From the NCBI RefSeq assembly GCF_029946145.1, contig NZ_JAQSDY010000013.1, positions 1 through 64,000 on the forward strand: a DNA stretch of 64,000 nt, given 5' to 3'. This DNA comes from Brevundimonas sp. (GTDB lineage Bacteria > Pseudomonadota > Alphaproteobacteria > Caulobacterales > Caulobacteraceae). The position numbers and the translations under genes are program-made. This document shows, one piece after another, positions 57,122 to 64,000 of the stretch. Positions within the stretch are counted from its first letter, which is position 1. Every line of letters begins with the position of its first letter. The notes beneath the pieces are model-generated. The model was given only the letters and a program-made list of their open reading frames with translations, ran no database searches and was not told where the DNA came from.

Positions 57122-59758
57122 ATGAACCTCGTCGTCGTCGAGAGCCCCGCAAAGGCCAAGACCATCAACAAATATCTGGGCCCGGACTTCACCGTCCTGG
57201 CGTCCTACGGCCACGTCCGCGACCTGCCGTCGAAGGATGGGTCGGTGCTGCCCGACGACGATTTCGCCATGTCCTGGGAGATCGACGCCAAGGCCTCCAA
57301 GCGCCTGAGCGAGATCGCCGAGGTCGCCAAACGGTCCGACCGCGTCATCCTGGCCACCGACCCCGACCGCGAGGGCGAGGCCATCAGCTGGCACGTGCTG
57401 GAGATCCTGACCAAGAAGAAGGTGCTGAAGGACACGCACGTCGAACGCGTCACCTTCAACGCCATCACCAAGAGCGCCGTGCTGGAGGCGATGGCCAATC
57501 CGCGTCAGATCGACATGGAGCTGGTCGAGGCTTATCTGGCCCGCCGCGCGCTGGACTATCTGGTGGGCTTCACCCTGTCGCCGGTGCTGTGGCGCAAGCT
57601 GCCCGGCGCGCGTTCGGCCGGTCGGGTCCAGTCGGTCGCCCTGCGCATCGTCGTCGATCGCGAGATGGAGATCGAGAAGTTCAAGGCGCAGGAATACTGG
57701 TCCGTCGAGGCCGACCTGAACGCCGACAGTCCGCCCTTCACCACGCGTCTGGTCAAGCACGCCGGCAAGCGGGTGCAGCGGCTGGACATCACCTCGGAAA
57801 CCATGGCGACCGCGGCGCGGGACGCCATCAACGCCGGGACCTTCACCATCGCCTCGGTGGAGAAGAAGCCGGTCAAGCGCGCGCCGAGCCCGCCGTTCAT
57901 GACCTCGACCCTGCAGCAGGAGGCCTCGCGCAAGCTGGGCTTCACGGCGCAACGCACCATGCAGGCGGCGCAGAAACTGTATGAGGGCGTCGACGACCAG
58001 GGCGGCCTGATCACCTATATGCGGACCGACGGCCTGTCGGTCAGCCCCGAGGGCATCGCCCAGGCGCGCGAGGTCATCGGCGACCGCTTCGGCCCGGCCT
58101 ATGTTCCGGAACAACCCCGCTATTACAAGACGAAAGCCAAGAACGCCCAGGAAGCGCACGAAGCGATCCGGCCGACCAACATGGCCCGCGCGCCCGAGAC
58201 CCTGCGTCTCGAGGGCGACCTGCAGAAGCTGTACGAACTGATCTGGAAACGGACCATCGCCAGCCAGATGGAGTCCGCACGCCTGGACCGGACCACGGTC
58301 GAGATCGAGGAGCCGACGGGCCAGACGGGCCTGCGCGCCACCGGCCAGGTCGTGGCCTTCGACGGTTTCATGGCCGTGTACGAAGAGGGCCGCGACGACA
58401 AGCCCAAGGACGGCGGCGACGACGAGGACGAAACCACCCGCCTGCCCGCGCTGAAGGAAGGCGCGGTCGCCAGGGTCGAGGCGATCCGCACCGAACAGCA
58501 TTTCACCGAGCCGCCCCCGCGCTATTCCGAAGCGACCCTGGTCAAGAAGCTGGAAGAGCTGGGCATCGGCCGTCCCTCGACCTACGCCTCGATCCTGACG
58601 ACGCTGCGCGACCGCGAATATGTCCGCACCGACAAGAACCGCTTCTATCCCGAGGACAAGGGACGGCTGGTCACAGCCTTCCTGGAGCAGTTCTTCTCCA
58701 AATGGGTCGAATATGACTTCACCGCCGCGCTCGAGACGCGGCTGGACGAGGTGTCGGCAGGCAATCTGAACTGGAAGGTGTTGCTGCGGGAGTTCTGGTC
58801 AGACTTCCATGTCGCGACCCAGGCCGCCGGCGAACTGCGCACAACGGCGATCCTGGACGCGCTGAACGAGTCGCTTGGGCCGCACATCTTCCCTCAGAAG
58901 GAGGACGGCTCCGATCCGCGCGAATGCCCGCTGTGCAAACAGGGCCAGCTGAGCCTGAAGACCAGCCGGTTCGGGGCCTTCATCGGCTGTTCGCGCTATC
59001 CTGACTGCAAATTCACCCGCCCCGTGGCGACGCCCGATGCGGCGGACGGCGGTGCGGACGGCGGCGACCGGGAGCTGGGCGTCGACCCGGTCACAGGCCA
59101 GCCCGTGTCGCTGAAGATCGGCCGCTTCGGTCCCTATGTGGAAACCACGCCGCCGGGTGAGGAGAAGCCGAAACGCTCGTCCCTGCCCAAGGGCTGGTCG
59201 CCCGCATCGCTGAGCCTGGAACAGGCCCTGCGCCTGTTGGCCCTGCCGCGCGAGGTCGGGATGCATCCGGAGGATGGCAAGCCGATCACGGCCGGCCTGG
59301 GGCGCTATGGCCCGTTCGTGCTGCACGCCGGGACCTACGCCAATGTCGCCGACATCGACGAAGTGTTCGAGGTTGGTCTGAACCGCGCGGTCGTGCTGCT
59401 GGCCGAGAAGCGGGCCGGCAAGTTCGCGGGCCGCGGCGGGGCCACGGCTCCGCTGAAGGATCTGGGCGCCCACCCGGAGACGGGCGAACCGATCCACGTC
59501 ATGGCGGGCCGCTTCGGGCCCTATGTGAAGTCGGGCAAGATCAACGCCACCCTGCCCAAGGGCACGGCGCCGGAAGACCTGACGCTGGAAGAGGCCCTGC
59601 CGCTGCTGGCGGCGCGGGCTCTGGCGGCGCCGTCGAAGGGCAAGAAGGCCCCGGCGAAGAAGGCGGCGGCGAAGAAGCCGGCTGCGAAAAAGGCTCCGGC
59701 CAAGAAGGCGGCCGCTAAGAAACCCGCCGCGAAAAAGGTCGCCAAACCGGCGGCCTGA
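57122..59758 (+). CDS. topA: DNA topoisomerase I
   Basis: TopA (878 residues), type IA topoisomerase. Toprim domain at the start (VVVESPAKAKTINKYLG), acidic DPDREGEAISWH, the active-site tyrosine near residue 300 in YMRTDG, a zinc ribbon (CPLCKQGQLSLKTSRFGAFIGCSRYPDC), and several RFGPYV repeats. The end is a ~40-residue Lys/Ala/Pro tail of KKA-type repeats that would add nonspecific DNA binding. 90 bp after dprA. Confidence 0.98.
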   Translation: MNLVVVESPAKAKTINKYLGPDFTVLASYGHVRDLPSKDGSVLPDDDFAMSWEIDAKASKRLSEIAEVAKRSDRVILATDPDREGEAISWHVLEILTKKKVLKDTHVERVTFNAITKSAVLEAMANPRQIDMELVEAYLARRALDYLVGFTLSPVLWRKLPGARSAGRVQSVALRIVVDREMEIEKFKAQEYWSVEADLNADSPPFTTRLVKHAGKRVQRLDITSETMATAARDAINAGTFTIASVEKKPVKRAPSPPFMTSTLQQEASRKLGFTAQRTMQAAQKLYEGVDDQGGLITYMRTDGLSVSPEGIAQAREVIGDRFGPAYVPEQPRYYKTKAKNAQEAHEAIRPTNMARAPETLRLEGDLQKLYELIWKRTIASQMESARLDRTTVEIEEPTGQTGLRATGQVVAFDGFMAVYEEGRDDKPKDGGDDEDETTRLPALKEGAVARVEAIRTEQHFTEPPPRYSEATLVKKLEELGIGRPSTYASILTTLRDREYVRTDKNRFYPEDKGRLVTAFLEQFFSKWVEYDFTAALETRLDEVSAGNLNWKVLLREFWSDFHVATQAAGELRTTAILDALNESLGPHIFPQKEDGSDPRECPLCKQGQLSLKTSRFGAFIGCSRYPDCKFTRPVATPDAADGGADGGDRELGVDPVTGQPVSLKIGRFGPYVETTPPGEEKPKRSSLPKGWSPASLSLEQALRLLALPREVGMHPEDGKPITAGLGRYGPFVLHAGTYANVADIDEVFEVGLNRAVVLLAEKRAGKFAGRGGATAPLKDLGAHPETGEPIHVMAGRFGPYVKSGKINATLPKGTAPEDLTLEEALPLLAARALAAPSKGKKAPAKKAAAKKPAAKKAPAKKAAAKKPAAKKVAKPAA

Positions 59759-59766
59759 TCATTCGT

Positions 59767-59910
59767 TCTCCCTCCCCTTCATGGGGAGGGACGGCGAAGC
59801 GAAGCGGAGCCCGGGTGGGGCAGTGCGAAACTCCCGCCATCGGCGCCGAGGCGAAAATTCCCCACCCGGATCGCTGCGCGATCGTCCCTCCCACTTCGGG
59901 GGAGGGAGAA
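59767..59910. repeat. Dispersed paired-hairpin repeat, copy G
   Basis: Mirror element of the same type as at 21661: CCCTCCCC-TTCAT-GGGGAGGG, later CCCGGGTGGGG; after the centre, CCCCACCCGG, GCTGCGCGATCG and a second CCCTCCC...GGGAGGG hairpin. It separates convergent topA and the J-domain gene and probably serves as terminator. Confidence 0.8.
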
Positions 59911-59917
59911 CTGCGCT

Positions 59918-60337
59918 TCACCGCTTCAGCAGTCTGTCCCTCGCCGCGTTCAGGCGTGACGCCAGACCTTCGGTGCCGCCCTGATCAGGATGGGCGCGGG
60001 CCATCAGGCGTTTCCAGGCGGCGTTGATGTCCTGAACCGTGGCGTCGGCCGAAACGCCGAGGATGGCGCGCGCGTCCCTGTCACTGAGCGCGTCGCTGCG
60101 CGGCGGGACCAACCGCTGCCGCGAGGCCACCGTCAGCCACAGGCTCGCGCCAATCAGACCGACGGCCGGCAGCCAGGCGCCGCGGAAGGCCAGCAGGACC
60201 CCGCCGGCCAGCATCACCGCGCTGAACAGGGTGGCGGCGACGCGCCACTGACCGCGGCCTCGTCCCTCGCTCTGACGGCCCAGCCGTACCAGGGCCCAGA
60301 CGGCGATCGCGGCCAGAGCCAGCCAGATCAGGCTCAA
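59918..60337 (-). CDS. Membrane-anchored J-domain protein
   Basis: A 139-residue protein with an N-terminal helix, a second hydrophobic segment (~35-70) and a C-terminal J domain (LSDRDARAILGVSADATVQDINAAWKRLMARAHPDQGGTEGLASRLNAARDRLL) including the HPD motif. The plan resembles TIM14/DjlA-like membrane J proteins. It would stimulate DnaK at the membrane. It sits four bases after mipZ on the same strand. Confidence 0.85.
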   Translation of the reverse strand: MSLIWLALAAIAVWALVRLGRQSEGRGRGQWRVAATLFSAVMLAGGVLLAFRGAWLPAVGLIGASLWLTVASRQRLVPPRSDALSDRDARAILGVSADATVQDINAAWKRLMARAHPDQGGTEGLASRLNAARDRLLKR

Positions 60338-60341
60338 GACG

Positions 60342-61181
60342 TCATGCCGCCGCGTCGAGCGGAGCGTCCAGCGCGCCGCCGTCCAGGCCGAGCGACTGCA
60401 TCAGATTGCGCATCTCCTGGCGGGCGGCGACATGGGCCAGCGACACCGCCACCGGGCGCACGTCGTTGGACAGGTCGGCCACGGTCAGGCCGAACGGGAA
60501 CAGTTCGCGATAGATGACGCGGTCGCGCAGGCCGGGCCCCATGCGGAAGCCGACGCGGCGGGCCAGCTTTTCCATCCGCTCCTCAAGTCGCTGGCGGTTG
60601 CGGGCGGCGGCGACGGCGAGGCGGTTGGTGACGACGATCCAGTCGATCTGGGCATGGCGGCCCTGGGTGATGGCGCGCTGCTTGCGGGCCTCCCAGACGC
60701 TTTCGGAATAGATCGAGGGCTTGAGCAGATCGAGGGTGACCGGATCGACGGAACCCAGCAGATCGAAATCGACGAAACTATCGTTCATCGGAGTGACAAT
60801 CTGGTCGGCAAGGCCATGTGCGGTGCGCGACAGCAGGGTGTCGCCGCCAGGCGTGTCGATCAGGATGACGTCGGCAGACGCCTTCGCCTCGGCGAAGGCC
60901 GTCTCGAACCGGGCCAGCTGCTCGGCCTCGCCGGCCCGGGCCAAAGCCTTGCCGTCGCCCATGTCGGGTTCGATCGGCATCGGCAGGGACCGGGCGTTGC
61001 CGGCCATCCAGGCGGCGCGGTTGGCGAAGAATTTGGCCATCGACCGCTGGCGCAGGTCCAGGTCGATGATGGCCACGCGCTTGCCGGCGTGCAGCAGGGC
61101 CGTGACGATGTGGATGGCGAGCGTGGACTTGCCCGCCCCGCCCTTTTCGTTGCCGACGACGATGACCGTGGGGTCAGCCAT
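60342..61181 (-). CDS. mipZ: MipZ, division-plane-positioning ATPase
   Basis: MipZ (279 residues), a ParA/MinD-type ATPase that binds the ParB-origin complex at the poles and inhibits FtsZ there, so that the ring forms mid-cell. Deviant Walker A NEKGGAGKST, IIDLDLRQRSM, LIDTPGGD, and a helical C-terminus. The gene is characteristic of Caulobacter and relatives. The start gives MADPTVIVVGNEKGG. Likely co-transcribed with the J-domain gene. Confidence 0.94.
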   Translation of the reverse strand: MADPTVIVVGNEKGGAGKSTLAIHIVTALLHAGKRVAIIDLDLRQRSMAKFFANRAAWMAGNARSLPMPIEPDMGDGKALARAGEAEQLARFETAFAEAKASADVILIDTPGGDTLLSRTAHGLADQIVTPMNDSFVDFDLLGSVDPVTLDLLKPSIYSESVWEARKQRAITQGRHAQIDWIVVTNRLAVAAARNRQRLEERMEKLARRVGFRMGPGLRDRVIYRELFPFGLTVADLSNDVRPVAVSLAHVAARQEMRNLMQSLGLDGGALDAPLDAAA

Positions 61182-61297
61182 GGGGGACTCATACCTGTGT
61201 GGGGCCGCCGACTCAGACACGGGGCCAGAACGGGCAGAATCGCGGCGGGCGGGTCCGGCGTCAACGCGGCCGAATGGAACGGCTGTGGATGCGCGGT

Positions 61298-61960
61298 CTA
61301 GGCCGAGCGACGGCACCAGGGATCATCGACGCCCGCGGCGGCGCAGACGGCTCGGGCGCCGGCGGCGGGCGCGCGAACCTTCAGCCGGGTCAGCTGACGC
61401 CCCCCGACCTCGACAGCCTCATAGACGGGCGACAGGCCGTCCAGCGCCCAGGCAGCCTCTCCGCCCTTGAGGCGGCTCCAGGCGGCGCGAGCCGAGGCTT
61501 CGCTGGAATAGGCGCCCAGTTGCACCAACGCACGCCCGGCGGCGGGTGCCACCGCGGGACGGACCAGGATCGCTGGACGCAGGCCGGCGCGGGAGGCGGC
61601 GTTGTCTATCCGGGTCGAGACCTGCTGCACCACCGCGTCGGCCACGGCGGGTGCGGCGGCGGCGACAACCCGAGGCGCGGCGCGCGCGACCATGCGATTC
61701 ACCTCGGCGTCGCGGGCATCCCACAGGGCGTGCGGGTCCAGCACTTCGACGCGGATGGCGGGACGGAGGCCGGCATTGGTCACGGTGCGATGAGACGTGG
61801 ACGCCGGCTGAACGCGCGGGCCGCCGTCAAGAGGGATGGCGGCGACGGATTCCGCCAGGGTCTCGAACCGATGCGGATCACTTTCCACCATGCCGCAGGC
61901 GGTCAGGCCCGAGGCGGCGAACAGGACAAGCACTGGACGGATCAGGAGGCTCGGCGTCAT
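61298..61960 (-). CDS. SPOR-domain lipoprotein
   Basis: A 220-residue protein with a lipobox (LTACG, Cys22), a middle linker rich in Ala/Val, and a C-terminal SPOR-like domain (RALVQLGAYSSEASARAAWSRLKGGEAAWA...GGRQLTRLKV) that would bind denuded glycan strands at the septum. Ends with a cysteine pair (VCAAAG...DPWCRR). Its position next to mipZ fits a role in division. Exact family not recognised. Confidence 0.75.
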   Translation of the reverse strand: MTPSLLIRPVLVLFAASGLTACGMVESDPHRFETLAESVAAIPLDGGPRVQPASTSHRTVTNAGLRPAIRVEVLDPHALWDARDAEVNRMVARAAPRVVAAAAPAVADAVVQQVSTRIDNAASRAGLRPAILVRPAVAPAAGRALVQLGAYSSEASARAAWSRLKGGEAAWALDGLSPVYEAVEVGGRQLTRLKVRAPAAGARAVCAAAGVDDPWCRRSA

Positions 61961-62035
61961 AAGCCAACCCTCGCACGGCAGCTTTTGCCGCGCGGTTCAC
62001 AAGCACGCTTAAGGCGAAGGGTTAATCCGTTCATC

Positions 62036-62917
62036 ATGACCGAGACCGCTCACCTTCCCGTCGCCCGCACCGTGGAAGCGCTGCGCGAAGAAGTCAGCGC
62101 GTGGAAACGTCTGGGGTTCACGGTCGGCTTCGTTCCGACCATGGGAGCGTTGCACGAAGGACACCTCAGCCTGGTGCGGGAAGCGGGACGGCGAACGGAC
62201 CGCGTGGTCGCCAGCGTCTTCGTCAATCCGACCCAGTTCGCGGCGCACGAGGACCTCGGGACCTACCCCCGGCGCGAGGCGCAGGACGCAGAAATGCTGG
62301 CCGGCGCGGGCTGTCATCTGCTGTTCGCGCCCACGGTCGAGGAGATGTATCCGGAAGGCTTCGTCACGGCCGTGAGCGTGGGCGGGCCATCCGCGGGGCT
62401 TGAGACCGACTTCCGGCCGCAATTCTTCGGCGGGGTCGCCGTGGTGGTGGCCAAGCTGCTGAATCAGGTCCAGGCCGGGGTCGCGGTGTTCGGAGAGAAG
62501 GACTATCAGCAGCTGATGGTCGTGCGGCGCATGGCGCGCGATCTCGACATCCCGACCGAGATCGTCGGTTCGCCGACCGAGCGCGACGGCCATGGCCTGG
62601 CCCTGTCTTCGCGCAATGCCTACCTCAACGACATCGAACTGCAGACCGCGCGGCGGCTGAACGGCGTGCTGGCCGAGGCTGGCGCGCAGGCCACCGCGCG
62701 CCGCCCGCTGGCGGCGATCGAGCGCGACGCTCACGCTGCCCTGCTGAAGGCCGGGTTCCAGCGGATCGACTATGTCGCGATCCGTCGCGCCGACGACCTT
62801 GCCCCGTTCCGTGACGGCGTCGTGGACGCCCCCGCCCGCATTCTGGCGGCGGCCTGGCTGGGTCGGACGCGGCTGATCGACAACATGGCCGTCGCCGCGC
62901 CGTCGCAGAGAGCCTAG
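62036..62917 (+). CDS. panC: Pantothenate synthetase
   Basis: PanC (293 residues) joins pantoate and beta-alanine with ATP. The HIGH-like MGALHEGHLSLV, FVNPTQFAAHEDLGTYPR and a KMSKS-like LALSSRNAYL are visible. Complete. Its TAG stop shares the CTAG palindrome with the stop of the convergent gene. Confidence 0.96.
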   Translation: MTETAHLPVARTVEALREEVSAWKRLGFTVGFVPTMGALHEGHLSLVREAGRRTDRVVASVFVNPTQFAAHEDLGTYPRREAQDAEMLAGAGCHLLFAPTVEEMYPEGFVTAVSVGGPSAGLETDFRPQFFGGVAVVVAKLLNQVQAGVAVFGEKDYQQLMVVRRMARDLDIPTEIVGSPTERDGHGLALSSRNAYLNDIELQTARRLNGVLAEAGAQATARRPLAAIERDAHAALLKAGFQRIDYVAIRRADDLAPFRDGVVDAPARILAAAWLGRTRLIDNMAVAAPSQRA

Positions 62918-64000
62918 GCCAGTTTCAGGTCCATGGTCCCGCCGATCCACTCGATTGCGGACTTGCGCCGGGCCTCGGCGGCGGCGTTCGTGTCGCCCAG
63001 TGCGGTCTCGGCCCCGGCGAGGACGAAATAGCTGTAGGGATCGCCGGGCCAGTCCTCGAGCAGTTCGACGATCTTCGCCTTGGCGCCGACCGCGTCGCCC
63101 TTGAGCAGCAAGGCCGCGGCAAGGCTGCGCCGGGTCGGGTACCAGAGAATCGGCGGGTCGCCGCCCTCGGAATCCTGGCCCTGAATTTGGGCGGCGCGGG
63201 TGAAGGCGGCGACGGCGGCGTCCGCATTGCCCTCGATCATGGCGGCGCGGCCTTCGAGCACGCGCTGCGAGACCTCGGTGAAGTCATTGCGAAGCTTGCC
63301 TTGCGGACCGGCGGCGAAGTCCGGCGCCGCGCGCAGGGCGGCGATGGCCTCGGCCTCGGCCCGTACGGCGGATGCGTCCCCTGCCCTCGCCGCCGCCTCG
63401 CCGCGGGCGAAGCGCCAGCTGACCCGCAGCATCGGATGGCTTTCAGCCGGCTCGGTCAGGGCCGCGATCCTTTCGGCCGAACCGAAGCGACCGTAAATGG
63501 CGTAGGCGTTGTTGGCCATGGCCTGGCGCCAGACATTGGTCGCCGGGATGTCGGGGAAGGTGGCCAGGAACCAGTCGGCCAGCTTCAGACCCTCCTCGCC
63601 GCCACCGGCCATCAGGGCGCCGCCCATGCCGAAATGGATGTTGTGGCCGTGCAGCGGCATGCCGGGCACGCCACCGGGCGGGCGAGCCAGACTGTCGTAG
63701 CGCCGGTCCAGCGCCACGGCGTTGACGTTGGACATCATGGCGTCCCGGTACCGGCCCACCCGGTAGAAGGTGTGCGACGGCATGTGCACCAGATGGCTGG
63801 CGCCCGGGGCCAGGGCCGCAAGCCGTTCGCCATAGGGGATGGCCTTGTGCGGGTCGTCCGACCATTCCGTCAGATGTATATAGAGGTGGATGGCGCCGGG
63901 ATCGTCAGGCGAACGCGCCAGGGTTTGTTCGAGGATGGTCATGGCGCGGGTGATGCCGGGATCGGCGGCCTTCCCCTCGTCATCCCACCATTTGTCGGCC
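62914..64000 (-). CDS. TPR-like protein, 5' end beyond the window
   Basis: About 362 codons are visible; the frame stays open to the window edge, so the start is missing. The protein is helical with repeated Ala-rich pairs, and carries GAIHLYIHLTEWSDDPHKAIPYGERLAALAPGASHLVHMPSHTFYRVGRY, a pattern of tetratricopeptide proteins of unknown function. Near the end come VELLEDWPGDPYSYFVLAGAE and GDTNAAAEARR. A possible internal ATG at 63942 is unlikely to be the true start because homologous sequence continues upstream (DKWWDDEGKAADPGITRAM). Confidence 0.7.
   Translation of the reverse strand, partial: ADKWWDDEGKAADPGITRAMTILEQTLARSPDDPGAIHLYIHLTEWSDDPHKAIPYGERLAALAPGASHLVHMPSHTFYRVGRYRDAMMSNVNAVALDRRYDSLARPPGGVPGMPLHGHNIHFGMGGALMAGGGEEGLKLADWFLATFPDIPATNVWRQAMANNAYAIYGRFGSAERIAALTEPAESHPMLRVSWRFARGEAAARAGDASAVRAEAEAIAALRAAPDFAAGPQGKLRNDFTEVSQRVLEGRAAMIEGNADAAVAAFTRAAQIQGQDSEGGDPPILWYPTRRSLAAALLLKGDAVGAKAKIVELLEDWPGDPYSYFVLAGAETALGDTNAAAEARRKSAIEWIGGTMDLKLA

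Noticed and set aside
62008..62026. TTAA...TTAA upstream of panC as a CtrA box
   Set aside because: The spacing is nine bases rather than seven, and no cell-cycle link is expected for panC.

Overview
The window is high-GC chromosomal DNA from an alphaproteobacterium of the Caulobacterales, most likely a Brevundimonas-like organism. This rests on gene content and order, not a database search: fliX divergent from flgI-cheL-flbY, the division ATPase mipZ, an HdaA-type DnaA regulator, a one-cysteine DksA, an NDUFA12 homologue, a CC_3452-like small exported protein, and an alphaproteobacterial GTTC-N7-GTTC LexA box before uvrA. No rRNA, complete tRNA or CRISPR array was seen.

Layout. Positions 1-1780 are the right end of an integrated element: a tyrosine recombinase and, beside it, a copy of the 3' part of a tRNA gene with anticodon GTT (an att-site remnant). 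Directly outside it lie three consecutive secreted proteins, each with an HExxH zinc-protease motif (1878-4979). From 5.1 to 12.3 kb come a lipoprotein, a LOG-family enzyme, gltX, dksA, the flagellar P-ring locus with sigma54/FlbD-type signals, and a truncated haemoglobin. A small HigBA-like toxin-antitoxin pair with a palindromic operator sits at 12.3-13.05 kb, followed by SOS-controlled uvrA, two paralogous membrane proteins and trmFO.

20-30 kb: a squalene-synthase-like protein, a PuuD-like membrane protein, secF-secD-yajC, the surE-pcm-NlpD-like group and serS. The last carries a low-GC insertion of about 77 residues. 30-37 kb: thiG and thiS separated by an SPFH protein and a small membrane protein, then aroQ-accB-accC-aat, DUF2155 and NDUFA12. 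37-46 kb: a degenerate class II ribonucleotide-reductase-like protein, two secreted pentapeptide-repeat proteins, aspS, hdaA, and a TetR/hydrolase divergent pair. 46-50 kb: gatC-gatA-gatB, with a DUF559 endonuclease gene bracketed by inverted repeats between gatA and gatB. 50-64 kb: ruvX, an AEC transporter, pyrB with a metal-site-less dihydroorotase, plsY, dprA, topA, a J-domain protein, mipZ, a SPOR lipoprotein, panC and a truncated TPR-like gene at the window edge.

Most genes are ordinary core genes in tight, often ATGA-overlapping operons. The accessory or unusual parts are the island edge with its protease trio, the toxin-antitoxin pair, the serS insertion, the RNR-like protein, the repeat-flanked DUF559 cassette, and a dispersed family of hairpin repeats in intergenic gaps. 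Coordinates of short sites were counted by hand and may be off by one base.
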